Below, piece by piece: positions 1-11,739 of a DNA stretch of 64,000 nucleotides. Position 1 is the first letter of the stretch. Each line of letters starts with the position of its first letter. Origin of the DNA: Lutjanus erythropterus. Its lineage: Eukaryota; Chordata; Actinopteri; Lutjaniformes; Lutjanidae. The notes below the pieces were generated by a model. The model was not told where the DNA came from and did no database searches. It worked only from the letters and a program-made list of their open reading frames with translations. A program made the translations under genes and the position numbers. The DNA is taken from contig CM034595.1 of NCBI GenBank assembly GCA_020091685.1, forward strand, positions 18,373,189-18,437,188. The letters are read 5' to 3'.

Positions 1-639
1 ACCAAAATAGAGACAGATATTATGAATTTATGCTTAGAACAGCAAATTAGACAAAATTACCCACCAGACTGTGTCTCTCATATGTCAGACAGTCAGACAG
101 TCCAACTATATCAGTGTGTGTCATCTAACAGTGAACATTCCAGTCATGACTCACTGTGACACATCTGAACACTCACACACACACAAATGCACACACAAAC
201 GCACACACACACAGAGTAAACACACACAGCGACAAAGAACGATTGTCTAACTGCTAAAATTGATCAATAGCTTGTTTATTCTCGCCCAGATGAATATTTC
301 ATTGTAATCGTCTTATCAGATGTGTGATGTGATCCCCAGCTTTTAAGGAAATGTTCATGTGACACAACAATATGGCGGAGGGAATTTATTGTCCAGAATG
401 AGCGTGCATGGTCATCTCAACAATACAGTCCTTGTCATCCTCCCTGTACTCACGCGAGACCAACAATAGCCTTTGGTTTATATTGAAAACATGAACACAT
501 GGTTTCTTACTCACATGAGTCTAAACAAGCAAAAACAAAAGCACTCGCCAATCAACACAACAAACAAGTCAGCCCATACAATGCTGACAAAAAGAAGCAT
601 CGTGTTAGGAGAAAGAAGAGAAACTCTTAAACAAATTAA
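1..639. other. Anonymous non-coding sequence with CA-rich patch
   Basis: No gene, exon or recognised transposon is visible. An imperfect CA-rich patch lies at about 171-233, broken by AAATG and AAACG interruptions. The rest is unique-looking AT-rich DNA. Confidence 0.6.
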
Positions 640-950
640 ATTCCTTTCCCTCATTAGCTGTTGTCCTCAGCCTCCTAATTTCACTCCTTTATTCCACTCT
701 TTCTTTTTCAGCTCATTTTGCTGCCTCACTTTCTTTCTCTTCCCCCCCACTCCTCCTCCTTCTCCTCCTCCCGCTTCCATTCTTTCTGTCAGTCTCTGTC
801 TCTCCCTCCATGAGCAGACAGGCAGAGACAGGGAGACTGTTGTTGTGCTTGCAGTCTGACACTATCAGCTCATAAATCCCTGTCAACAGCTTGTATGTCT
901 CCTCTCCTCTCTTCCCTCCCTCCTTCCCTCCCTCCCTCCCTCCTCTGCTG
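640..950 (+). repeat. Polypyrimidine-rich tract (TC/CCT-rich)
   Basis: The plus strand is strongly C/T-biased, especially at 700-800 (TCTTC, CTCCTC runs) and 897-948 (CTCC/CCTT runs). Open frames here translate to serine/proline/phenylalanine-rich low complexity on one strand and Gly/Arg/Glu-rich on the other, so they are not credible genes. Confidence 0.75.
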
Positions 951-1061
951 AAGGAGTGGAGGAACCCACTGACCTGCCAGGAAAAGGTTGACTGGCATAA
1001 CCTCACAGACACACAAACACATACACACATTTATGAAAAAGAAACGCACATAGAGGCATGC

Positions 1062-1122
<61 letters not shown>
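1062..1122 (+). repeat. (TAGA)n tetranucleotide microsatellite
   Basis: About 15 uninterrupted TAGA units. Reverse-strand translation gives a repeating Leu-Ser-Ile-Tyr string, which explains the open frames across it. Long pure tetranucleotide arrays are usually length-polymorphic. Confidence 0.97.
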
Positions 1123-1123
<1 letters not shown>

Positions 1124-1217
1124 CTCTCATTGGGCACTCTACAAAATTGAAATGCTGTGTTTGGATGGTCCCACCTCCCTCTGTCTCTTCCTCCCTCCCT
1201 GTCTTTCTTTCCCTCAG

Positions 1218-1270
1218 GCGATGTTTGCCAGCAGACAGTCGTCACTGACAAGTGCTTCCTGTGGTTGGGG
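1218..1270 (+). other. Candidate micro-exon (unproven)
   Basis: A 53-bp segment is preceded by a long pyrimidine tract ending in CCCTCAG and followed by GTAAAC, a plausible donor. One frame is open and reads DVCQQTVVTDKCFLWLG; a second frame starting AMF is also open. I recognise no family. The acceptor is strong, but the tract belongs to a generally CT-rich neighbourhood, so chance resemblance is likely. Confidence 0.15.
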
Positions 1271-1309
1271 GTAAACACCTGGGTAATGAGGCCACGCTGC
1301 ACAACAGCC

Positions 1310-1327
1310 AAAAAAAAAAAAAAAAAA
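1310..1327 (+). repeat. A18 homopolymer
   Basis: Run of 18 A. No target-site duplication or retroposed body is evident upstream, so I treat it as simple sequence rather than a retrocopy tail. Confidence 0.9.
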
Positions 1328-3720
1328 CACCCCACCAAGGTTCACAGCCCTCACTCACTGCACTGCACGTGATCCGGGTATATACTGTAGACGCACAATC
1401 AGGTCATGCAGGCACATAGGGGCACATGCGTACACAGTCATGCACACAAATCCTGCAAACTCAAGCACAGACATGCATGCACATAAACACACACACACAA
1501 CCTCACATGCTTGGCTCAGACTGCTAAACAAGCAGTGAGCCAACCCAGCCATGTCAGCCAAAACTCAATACACAGACCGACTGCAGTGTTAAAGGCACGC
1601 TGTAGTGAGCTGAGGTGAGGGGGAACGAACCAGAGTCAAGCTCCTTCTATTCCTTCAGCGTCACTAATAGTTTATTCTCCAAACTTAGAAACAAACCCCG
1701 CTCCAAGTGTTGTCAGTGAGAAACTCGGTTTGAACAATTTGCAGTACGTCTAAAATCCTGACTGACTGCAGTGCAAAGTTGTGTTGTGGTGAAGTGGGAG
1801 AGCTACTGCAGTAGAGCTCAAGCTGTCAGTCTGACTGCACTGTCAGGAACGCTTTATGTCACTGGAGGAGTTTTTCTCTGTTGAATTGATAAGCCTTTAA
1901 AAGGGGGATCCACTGACCAGCCTCTTAGCCTTATGCACATGTCACATGAAGTTAAATGATGGTCCTAATGGTTCTGTCAAAAACGGCTAGTGTATCATAG
2001 CTGCAGTCTGAAGAGAAGTCGATGAGCAAGGTTGCAATTTATGCACATAATTAAACAAAACTCCTTATGCATGCATTGGCAGTATCAGTTCATTCTCTAG
2101 ACTCAGGATATATTCACAATGAACTCAGTGTCCCCGGATATATTTTATAACTTATAAAAGTATTTTTATATGTTTGAAACAGCTAAGCTTACATTTTCTT
2201 TTCTTTGGTCTATGCTTGGCTAATACATTCCAGATCTATATGAACTTGACACACAAAGATGAAGCTGATATCAATCTTCTCATATGACTGTGGATTTGGC
2301 AGCATGCACACTTACTCTTCTTTTATTTTTTGTTTTCTTCTTCTTTTCTTCTTTCTCTCATTTTTATAGCATTTTTTTAAAGATCTACTCCTCAAAGATT
2401 ACAATTTAAGAGATTTATTTTGAGTCAAAATTGATTGTAATTTACCCAACAACTAAAACAATAGTACATTTTCATGCCTCTCGTGTTCTGTACAGTGTAC
2501 GGTTATCCAAATAGACTTTGTCACAACAGAATTACATCTTTCTGCTCCACTGCCTCAAAATATTGTGTACATATCAAAGCCTCAAGAATGTTCTGTGTCA
2601 AAAGCACTAGAGTGCAAGTGATTCACTCAAGAATCATCTTATTGTGTTATCTCTGGACAATGCGGCGCAGCCTGCATCTCATGTGTCAGAGGAACAACAG
2701 GGAAGCCTGTGGTGAATCATCAGCCCTGCAAGAGAAGCGAAGCAACAAAGCCTTTGAGCACTTCTAGTTTTGGACAAGGACAAGGAAGCAAGGTTTTTGA
2801 GTTAAAGGGTTAGTTGGGATAATTTGAAGTGGTGTTTTTAAGTGTTAGCTTTGGCAAAAAGAATGTATGTGTGTGTGTTCATGCACGCATATGGCAATAT
2901 TTGACTCTAAATGTGTCTGTACCCATGTGTGTATGTGTGTGTGGCCCACACATGTCTTTATGTGCAAAGGAAATGGCTGACAGTGAAAAATGTGACCAAT
3001 TCTAATTTTAATTGCCAATGAAAAAAGGGACTCAATATTTATGGGTTCTGTCCAGACGAACAGAGGAGGAGGGTTTTAGCATGAAAGCATATTCCTTATC
3101 ACAATTAAAAAGTGCTTTAACATGACTGCAACCCTTTGAAGTTAGATTAGCAGTAATATTGGAGAGATCGGCTCTGGCTTCGAACAATGGAAACTGAATG
3201 GGAGGAAAAGAAATTATTTAACAGAGCCAAAGGTAATGCTTCCGTTTCGTTGTCTCTTTTTTCCTTGAATTAGCCTCATGCTATTTTTTGATAGATTTTC
3301 TTGTGTGGAACCACTAATTTTTTCTTTCTTTTCAACATGAAATTACTTCACGTGTACATGAAAAAATATGCTTGGAGTCCAACCTAGGGACTTGATTGAA
3401 GGGACCAAAGAAGAAAAGAAAAAAAAAGTAATTTGACAACACAGTTTGAGATCCTTTTTAAAGCATTTGAAGCCTGGAGTGACAGAAAAAAGTCTTCACA
3501 GTTGTACATAAAGTGCAGCTGCTGAGGAACTATAATCTAAAAAAGTACTTGTGTACCAACACATACAAACACAGTGAAAGACATATACACACACACAAAC
3601 AAACAGCTGTGGATTTGAGAGTCAAAATTCCCAGCATTACAGAAAAAAGTGTCATTCAGTCAGTCCTTACATAAGGACATACAAACCCATGGGAAGGCAC
3701 AGGGCTGCAACTGAGAGCTG
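1328..3720. other. Anonymous non-coding sequence
   Basis: No gene or recognised repeat. CA/TG-poor apart from imperfect patches at about 1440-1500, 2865-2945 and 3580-3600. The blocks at 2580-2770 and 3120-3260 are compositionally complex and repeat-free, so they could be conserved non-coding DNA, but nothing in the sequence alone proves it. Confidence 0.5.
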
Positions 3721-4060
3721 TGTAATTAGAGAGAAGAAGAGAATGAGAGAAGACTGAAAGAGAGAGAGAGCTTAACCCCAGGCACAGAAACAGGAAGACA
3801 GAGAGGGAAGGAGAGGTGACAAGGTTGAGAAAAATCCTCCCGTGTTAACCTGAGAGAGAAAAGAGAGAGGAACAAGGAGGGCAAAACAGCAAACAGCGAG
3901 CAGCTGCTGAGGATTTACATGCTGTAAATTATTCATGTAATCAGCTGTAGGAGCATGGAGACAGAGAGATGGAGACACAGACAATATGAGAAAATAAAAA
4001 CCATCAGGGCTGCAGAGAGAAGGAAAGATGGAAACAGTGAGATGTGCAAAGACAGACAGG
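3721..4060 (+). repeat. Purine-rich GA tract
   Basis: Imperfect GAGA/AGAG-rich sequence with strong purine bias on the plus strand (for example about 3728-3875 and 3955-4045). No coding features. Confidence 0.65.
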
Positions 4061-4105
4061 TATTGTATACTGTAATAGACAACAAAGAGAGAATGTAACT
4101 CTCAC

Positions 4106-4162
4106 CCTGACAGTCCTGTCTAGACCAGACGATCTTCCCCTCTGACTCTCTCTCTGCCACAC
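4106..4162 (-). other. Candidate 57-nt symmetric micro-exon (unproven)
   Basis: On the minus strand, a good acceptor (TTGTTTCTTTCAG) precedes a 57-nt segment followed by GTGAGAG. The length is a multiple of three. One open frame, a phase 1-1 exon, reads VAERESEGKIVWSRQDCQ plus split codons; a second open frame begins VWQRES. Neither matches a family I recognise. The GAGAGAG stretch inside it comes from the surrounding purine-rich sequence, which weakens the case. Confidence 0.2.
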
Positions 4163-4489
4163 CTGAAAGAAACAATAACTGTGTTGATTATTCTCTGGTT
4201 ACATGCATGGCTTCAGATTACTGCCAACAGGTTATGAACAGCAGCTGAACGTGTACGACAGGATGAAGATTTATCTTCTTTCATCCGGTTGTCTGTTAGC
4301 TTTAGACATAATGCCAGGACTTTATTAGTCTTTTAAAGGTTTGTCTCCTTATATAACCCAGTACTATGATGCATAGTGTTTATCGGGCCTATGATGAAAA
4401 AAGGGTCACTGTGCCTTTAAAACAGTGTGTCTATTTGCACCTCGGTGAGAATAGGCCTATAGCAGTTGTTCCACCATAAATAGCAACCA

Positions 4490-4610
4490 ACCCTCCATAC
4501 GTTAGATTAAATGTTGTGGCGAATTAATGCATTAGGCACCAAAATTACTTCATTAGGTTTAGGAGACAAAACCATTTGGTTAGATTTAAGAAAATATCAT
4601 GGCTTGTCTC
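4490..4610 (+). repeat. Degenerate dispersed teleost repeat
   Basis: Contains the phrases TTAGGCACCAAAATTACTT and TTAGGTTTAGGAGACAAAACC, which resemble a motif string common in fish repetitive DNA. No terminal structure or duplication is seen, so this is a fragment. Confidence 0.4.
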
Positions 4611-4617
4611 CTCCATG

Positions 4618-4852
4618 GAGATGTAAATAGCCAAGGTGGCTATTTATTTGTTGGCTATGGACACCTGGATGCATGCCTTTGCCATAGTATGCTATATACA
4701 CCAGGCTGTAAATAGCCACATTGGCTTTTCTACCCCAGGTACAGACAGACACATTGGCTATTCCATCTCAGGTGCAAACAGCCACTTTGCTCAGTTCACC
4801 CTATGGCAAGTAGCCACATTGGCTACTACACCCCAGGTGCAAATAGCTCTAA
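4618..4852 (+). repeat. Degenerate ~34-bp minisatellite with hairpin core
   Basis: Imperfect tandem units of about 33-34 bp run through here, with unit starts near 4701, 4735, 4769, 4801 and 4833. The core TAGCCACATTGGCTA is itself an inverted repeat (TAGCCA, 3-nt spacer, TGGCTA), followed by a CCCCAGGTGCAAA-like phrase. Units upstream of 4700 are more decayed. The 109-codon open frame over it has no recognisable domain. Confidence 0.75.
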
Positions 4853-7140
4853 CTTTTAAATGTTTCCTATTTAGGTCAAACACACATTGCGTGTCTTTGT
4901 GCTTCCTAATCTACTGTAGGTGCTCATGCAGTGGGTGGGGGAGTGTGAATGAGCAGACTGAGTGACAGCATTGACCTTAAAAACTTCAACCGTTGCCACC
5001 AAACTGCTGTGGTGTTATGGTGTTGCTGTTTTGGACCAAAATGTGTCACACTTTGACCAAACTGCAGTAAGAATATCAGTAAGCTATATTTGCACTAGCC
5101 TCCACAAACTAAAACAACAGAGTGAGCAATGAAATGCAGTGTCTGACTCCTCTATAAGGTATTTATATACTGTAGTTTTATATGCTGATTGCAAATACCC
5201 CTGCTGGCAATATTCTGAAAATTATCATGGGGGCTGAACTGTCACATAGTACAAACCCCAACAGCAAACATATATAATAGCAATACTATAAAGCTAGAGC
5301 GGACACTGTTTGGGTATTTGAGTTTTATTTTTAGTATTTAAGTTGATTGAATGCATGGCAAGAACATGGAGAGCCATATTAATATATTTTATCAAACCTT
5401 CTGCAGGATTAATCTTACAGCCTTATTATAATATTTACTTTCCTGTTTAAACACAGTTATGTAAATTGAGCTGCTAGAGGTCTCTCTCACATTAAAACAA
5501 TAACATAAGACACCTTGATTAAGTCATGAAGATGGGTGAGATCATGGGAGTTGTTGTCTTAATTGTTAAAAGACCATGAAAATCTAACTGATATGACTCA
5601 CGCAGGAATCGTGCTCATGGACAAGGTAATAATACAGTTTTATTTATGCTGTGTTTAAGCATGTTCGCCAACTTCCTTCTACTTGCTTTCCCAGAAGTTA
5701 TAGCAACTAGCACCTAGCAGGAAATATATGCTTAATGTTAGGATATGGATTCGGAGGCAGCTTTCTGACCATACTATGTGTTAATTTCATCCCTATTTAT
5801 GCATAGTTTCTGAAAGCTTATGGATATGGACGAAACAGAGCAGAACCACTGGATGTCGTGGGGGGCAGTGTAGCAGCGTACCCACTAGTTCAAGGAAGAC
5901 ATGACCACAGGACACAGCAAACACATTTCAAAAATCCTGAAAGGGATGTTTTGTGTCAGTTAGTCGGTGAAAAGAATTCTCCTTCAACATGTGGCAACAT
6001 ATTCTCTGCCTGCTTTTGCCTCTCTCTCAAGAGGTACATTACTTGACTGTCAAGAGTCCTCCAGTGTTGCTGTTTGTTTGTTGTCTGAAACTTTTGACTC
6101 ATCTTCTTCTTCCAGGTAACTTTCAACCCTGAGAGGTGCCATCTAGTAGGTGTGTTGCTTAACATCCATGCCATCATGAAGGATGCATGATGGTATGTGA
6201 GTAGTGACAGGTATATCGCTTAAATGTATGTAATTTTGTATTTAAAGGGGCATAACTGAGTCTGGGTCTGAACACTGCTGGACACATTTGGGATAATGTA
6301 AGTACATTATTCAACAAAATATATAACATAGGCCTGTTGTTTTTAGACATTCATTTACAGTTGATAGAAAAATGAAAGGAGGCACTGATGATCATACAAT
6401 CCAACAATACCAGGCAATGTAACACACAGACACTGCTGAACAACAGCAGGTCTCAGGGTCGTCACAGCAGAACAGCACAATATAACACAAGTTGCATGAA
6501 TGTATAATCAGATAAAAAGCTGCATAGATATTTACACAATGCCATTCCAAGAAACAAAATGTAGATTAATACATTCAAAAAATATTCTTTCATCCAGTAT
6601 GATTGGATTATTTAGTGTCAGTCTGTCTCTTAAATTATGTCAGTACTTGTCTCACTCATAAACTATGGTGCACAGAATATATAAGAAATACCACATAAAA
6701 ATAACGACCCCGCTGCACTCATTGCACTCTTTCTGTGCTCAGTTATACACTCTGACGCCCAGGAGCTTTTTGAGAAGATGCTGATCCACAAATTCCCATG
6801 GGTTTGGTGGAGTGGACCAGAGCCAGTGGAAATTGCAAACAAACACTGGAGCTGCTGTGTCTGATGCGAGCAAAAAAACAACCTCAAAGCCCTCATTCTC
6901 ACACATCACATCTGTGTGTGCGATTGTGCATGTGTTTGGGTGTACGTGGAGGAAAGTGAGAGAAAGTGAGAGAAAGTGAGAGAGATTGTGTGTGCGTGTG
7001 TGTGTTTGTGTGTGAGAGAGAGATTGCAAGGCGTAGAAGGCGTTTCAAAGGCATTACAGCATTAGATTTATGAGGGCATTCACAGAAACACTGGCAATTA
7101 AACAAAGATCCCAGCTCCTGTCAAAAGTTCATATTAGGTC
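4853..7140. other. Anonymous non-coding sequence
   Basis: No gene or recognised transposon. A short direct repeat of about 10 bp (GAAAGTGAGA-like, three copies) sits at 6951-6985, followed by a TG-rich patch to about 7015. Otherwise AT-rich and featureless. Confidence 0.5.
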
Positions 7141-7400
7141 TTATTGTGGTGACAGAGTGTGGGAGGGAGACAGAGAGAGTGTGTGAGAGGGGATGTAGGG
7201 TAAATACGGAGGTGAGACCCAAGGACAAGAGAGAAAGAGAGAGATATACTGAGAAAAAGAGCAGGACAGCAGAGGATGCAAACAGAAAACGATTTCAAAA
7301 TGGGGGGGTAAAGAAACCTCTCATGACAGGCCAAAGGCGAAAAAGGGCAACCAATCAACAATTCAAAGAGCAGCAGAGAGAAACAGCTACCAGCTCCCCC
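7141..7400 (+). repeat. Purine-rich tract
   Basis: GAGA/GGAG-biased sequence. Open frames on both strands here are low complexity (Arg/Glu/Lys-rich one way, Ser/Leu/Pro-rich the other) and are not credible genes. Confidence 0.6.
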
Positions 7401-7429
7401 CTGCCCTCCCTCTGTCTCTCCACCCCATA

Positions 7430-7625
7430 GTTTCAGTGGCCAAGCCCACACCACATTATGGGTCCCTGGGTTTTTTATAATGGCTGGGTGTGTTCTGATC
7501 CCGCACTAAAGTCATCGGCAGTTAAATCCCATTCCTAATTAGTGGTGGGAACCAGAATGAAAAAGGGAACAAGAAGATTGGTTGAGGAACAATTAAACAT
7601 CAGTGGGGGAAGACAATATTTTCAA
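7430..7625. other. Possible conserved non-coding block
   Basis: High-complexity, repeat-free sequence with homeodomain-type cores (CCTAATTAGTGG near 7535, AATTAAAC near 7590) between two simple-sequence regions. Conservation cannot be judged from one sequence, so this is a suggestion only. Confidence 0.2.
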
Positions 7626-7798
7626 ACAATATTTCACATCATGGTTTCTGATGGTGCCAGATAAGGGACATAACATGCAGTCATGACACTGCGGATTTCA
7701 ACAAGTGACTGAGAATGTGTCACAATGCATCTCTCTCCTCTCCCACTCATGCATTGTACCATTCTCTACTTCATACCGCACAGCTGTAGCTAAAACTT

Positions 7799-8720
7799 CA
7801 GTAACACTTTAAATAAAACGCTGTGCACAAGTCATATCCAAGTAATGAGTCTTTATTTGAGAGTCTTTGTCATTACAACTTGACATTAACCAAGACAACA
7901 TAACTTGTTAATGTCTTTGTCATGACAATATGGCATTATGCACCTTAAAGAAACTGTTTAGCTTCATATTTTAACATTATATTATACTGTCATATGTGGT
8001 TGGTTTTGATACTGGTTGTCATGAGATCATTATAAGTGTGTCATAAATATTTTCCTTGACCTCAAGCAAAATGGTACATTTTGAACTTGTCATAAACATG
8101 TCATTAAGTTTTATTACACTGTCAAATGTTTTTGTAACGGTGTCATAAATAATTTCCTGGACTTCAACAAATGTGGTACCATTTTGTCTTGTCATAAAAA
8201 TGTCATTAAACGTTATAGGGCCTGTTTGACAACAGAGTACAGTACCAAGGTGGAAAGATAGCGCTGAGCTAGTTTACTTGTTGCTAAATAGGCTAATTGC
8301 TCTCTGCTACCATCTGTAGCTGCGGTTAGCCAGTCAGCTTGGTTATCTGTGGAGTTAACCACATACTTTGCTGACTGCCAGGAGCCAAACCCAGCAAAAA
8401 TACTACCTTGGTACTGTACTCCCTCAAACTGGCCACAGGTGGTCTTGGAGGCTGTGTTTGCCATTAATAATAACAAGTTATATTGTGTTGGTTAACATCA
8501 AATTTTTATAACAAAGATCATTTTGTCTTGGTCAATATCAAGTTGTCATAACAAAGACATTTCAAACAATGTCAACTTTGCATTAAAACTAACATAACTG
8601 AACCAAGTCACAGACATAAAGACACTTTCATGTTCATGACAGATCTCATTATATGGTTGTGTAATGTAGTGACAGTGTAATGACAGTCTTATGCACACAG
8701 CTACAAACAAAGTGTTACCA
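7799..8720. mobile_element. ~920-bp palindromic MITE-like element (GTAACACTTT family)
   Basis: The left end has GTAACACTTTAAATAAA and the right end, read in reverse complement, has GGTAACACTTTGTTTGTAG, giving inverted termini. Both arms are rich in GTCATAA and TGTCATTA phrases in opposite orientation. The left arm contains a 102-bp direct duplication (TCATAAATA phrases at 8041 and 8143). I recognise the family as common in teleosts. It has no transposase and is non-autonomous. A second inverted-repeat segment interrupts the centre. Confidence 0.8.
8224..8429. mobile_element. Nested 206-bp inverted-repeat element
   Basis: GAGTACAGTACCAAGGT near 8235-8251 is mirrored by ACCTTGGTACTGTACTC near 8405-8421, and the homology extends outward to GTTTGA/TCAAAC. 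This gives a ~23-bp terminal inverted repeat around a ~150-bp centre. It sits in the middle of the larger palindromic element, so it may be a later insertion or that element's own loop. The minus-strand open frame across it (87 codons) shows no recognised domain. Confidence 0.65.
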
Positions 8721-9660
8721 AAATGTCATAATATCTATCAAAGGAAATTCCACGATCTATTTTTTTATCGTTGATATTTTAGATACAATGAAGAACATTA
8801 ATGGAAAGAATTAAACTGAATCTTAGCTTTATAACAGTGGTGAAGCTTGTTTTTGGTAAGACTGTCTTGAGAAAGGTCTAAGGATACAAATGTTAACTAT
8901 AAAATATGTGTGCAGAAATGTCTATTTTTAGCACTGACATTTTTGGTGAATTTTATTGCTTTGCTTGCACAGAACAGAATACTGTGGTGCGTGAGGCCAC
9001 TTCAAACAGAATGTCCCATTCAAAACACATTGTTTCAATGACTAAATAAAGATTTTTTATCTGAATTACTGTAACAGATTGAGAGTGTTCAACTAACAGA
9101 TGTATGTGGTGAGCAAAACTTTGAAGTCTAAAAATAAAATGTGTTGAAAACATGATATACAATAGAACTATTATATGGTAACATGCAGTGCATTATGGGC
9201 CAAATGGCGTTTCTGTTTTTCAGACCACATTTCTCTAAAGTAAATTCACAATGTGCTCTGCCGGTAAATGACACACACAGAACCATATGCACACACACCT
9301 GTCCCAGTGCTGATGTTAAGAATTTTAAGAATGACTGATTTGACTGTGTCAGTGATGATATATACAGTTATAATTGCACGTTTATCGTCTGGAATGCATG
9401 TGACTGAGACATCAGTCAGTGATGGGAATTTGACACAAAAAATCTCGAATTACAGCCTCGCGGCTATAGGCCTCTGCCAACCAGTCATTTACATCCATGT
9501 CTGTCCATGCTGACATAATAGTAATGACTTTGAAGGAACTTATTAAAGGTATTAAGTGTATTTAGCAAAATGGAAGTTTTCACTATATATAGATTTGTAT
9601 GAGAAACATGCTGTCTTCACAGATGAGTACAAAGGACTGATAGAGAGCTTCAAGTTTTTT
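8721..9660. other. Anonymous non-coding sequence
   Basis: AT-rich and unique-looking, with no coding or repeat features I can support. Confidence 0.5.
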
Positions 9661-9679
9661 TACAGAACATTATGATGTC

Positions 9680-10095
9680 ACAATGAAGTTGACCTTTGAC
9701 CTTTTGGATATTAATGGTCAATACCTGCTCATTTTATCCTATTAAATATTGCCATGAAATTTTGTCATAATTAGCTCATAGATTTATGGCCAAAACATGT
9801 GTATTGTAACATACAGTTACTTTGACCGTTGATCACCAAAATCTGATCAACTCATCCTTGAGTCCAAGTGGATGTTTGTGCCAGATGTGACAAAATTCCC
9901 TCCAGATGTTCCTAAGATGTTCCATTCACAAGAATGGAACAGACACAAGATCACAATGACCTTGACCTTAGACCACAAAAATCTAATCAGTTCACATCTT
10001 TGAGTCCAAGTTGATGTTTGTGCCGAGTTTGAACAAATCCTCAAGGTGTTCTTGAGATATCATGTTCATGGGAATGGGATGGATGGGCAACCCTG
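9680..10095 (+). repeat. Dispersed teleost repeat (CACCAAAATCT family), tandem dimer
   Basis: Contains the diagnostic phrases TTGTCATAATTAG, TTATGGCCAAAA, TTGA-CC-ACCAAAATCT, CTTGAGTCCAAGTGGATG and GTTCTTGAGATATC. The 3' part is duplicated at a 140-bp offset (ATCTGATCA at 9841, ATCTAATCAG at 9981). A single-unit copy lies at 61985-62225. I recognise the family from teleost genomes but cannot assign a class with certainty. Confidence 0.8.
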
Positions 10096-11055
10096 AAGCA
10101 CTTCAGGAGTGGAGGAATACAAAAGTGAGGATTAAAGCTACAATGTCAATTGTGATCTCTAATGGTATTGATAAAGAAACAACATTTGTAATGATTATTT
10201 CCCGCCCATAAATGTCTTAGTATGTAGAAGGCTGAAGTAGAAATGCATACAGTTATTATCTTAAATGTGTTCAGAGAAAAAAAAAATGTTTTGGTGAGAG
10301 GAAAGCCAGACATGAACACTACATTACTGACTTTCTATTGACTAACATTACTTGTGGTATCTGTACTGTATCTGTAAAACCCCGCTGTCCCTGAGTGCCG
10401 AGAGGCTTCTCCTTTTGTAAGATACAACCCAGACTGGCATATTCCTTTGCCAGTTATTTCTTCATGAACCACTCTCTAACTGTCTTCATACATTGGATTC
10501 TTAACTATTGTGGGCTGTGTCAACGATGACAAAAGAGGCTCACTAAACTCACTAAAAGGCAGCATATGTCTACTGTGGAAAATGTTGACCTTAAACATAA
10601 TGAAAATGACTTCAAGATTCCCTGACTGTTGTTGCAAGTCGCAACTGTAATGTTTTGTTGATTTAGAACAATGTTGTCTGACAGTACAGCCCTGTGCTTT
10701 ACCATAAAGCATATGTTTCTCTGTACACGTGTGCAAGAGTTCATTGCCAGAAGCAGAAAGCTGCACATACTGTAAATCTCACATGACACATATCATAACA
10801 TTTGAGCTTGTGAAATTATTAGTTCAAAGACTCTAAGATGTGGTGCAGTGACTCAGCAATCTATCATCAGTCTACTGCATACAGACTGTGAGAGTGAGCT
10901 AATGTTTTTCTTTGTGTTAATTGATCTAAGCTGCAAGCATGCGTTTAGATTTAAAATGACTGTGAGGCATCACAGTCTACTTATGGACCGCTGCTGATCC
11001 TGAGGTTGCTTGAAAAAGAAATAATATACAATATGTAATAATATATATTAATAAA
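10096..11055. other. Anonymous non-coding sequence
   Basis: No supported gene or element. Overlapping minus-strand open frames near 10476-10789 have no recognisable protein features. Confidence 0.5.
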
Positions 11056-11059
11056 GTTT

Positions 11060-11590
11060 TGGTCACGCTTTATTTTATGGTACCCAGACGTAAGAAGCCA
11101 TACTTTGTATCAAATTAGAGGAAAATTACAAATAATATGTTGTTTGTTAAATTCCTATTGGACTTTCTTAGAAGATAATTAAAGACAGATTACAACAGAA
11201 CTGTACTGTAAACTAAAGTGTGTATTTCCCACTGTTAGAACCTTATTAGACTTCCTTAAAGATAATTAGGGACAAATTACTTCAGAACTATACTGTAAAC
11301 CAAAGTGAAATCACATAATTGCTACTTCCCCATTTACAAAGAATATGTAAACCAGATAGCAAAGGCAAAAATTATAGAGGTAGAGGAATATTTTGTTTGG
11401 GTGACTGCACAGACTTACTGCAAAACTGTGGGCAATGCGATTTGACCAAAGAGGCAGGTATCGGCTTTAGCAACTCTGCCATATGTATGGGACCAACCAA
11501 AAAGGGTGTGTCTCAAGTAGCAGATATGTGATTTCACTTTACAGTACTGTTCTGTTGTAATGTGTCCTGTATTGCCCACTAATTTTCTAT
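11060..11590 (+). mobile_element. Fold-back (inverted-arm) element, copy 1, right-truncated
   Basis: The left arm begins GGTCACGCTTTATTTTATGG and holds two ~88-bp direct subrepeats (GATAATTA phrases at 11173 and 11261), each carrying CAGAACTGTACTGTAAAC-like sequence. The right arm (11525-11590) carries the same phrases inverted (TTTACAGTACTGTTCTG). The centre includes GTGACTGCACAGACTTACTG. The right arm ends early. There is no transposase. A second copy at 28300-28945 is in the opposite orientation. Confidence 0.8.
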
Positions 11591-11739
11591 CTAGTTTCTG
11601 TTTATTCCCCAAATTCTTTCATTTCTCTCTCCTCTTGTCTTTTCCCAATGCTCTCTCTGCCTAGGAGTTTTCTCTCCTTGAAAGTGATTTTTCTTGTCAA
11701 CACAGTTTTTGCCAGTATTATATTAGAAGTCAGAGATGC

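Noticed and set aside
1310..1327. Poly-A tail of a retrocopy
   Set aside because: No open body, target duplication or polyadenylation signal upstream.
870..1338. Minus-strand open frames with repeated Leu-Ser-Ile-Tyr
   Set aside because: Pure translation of the (TAGA)n microsatellite.
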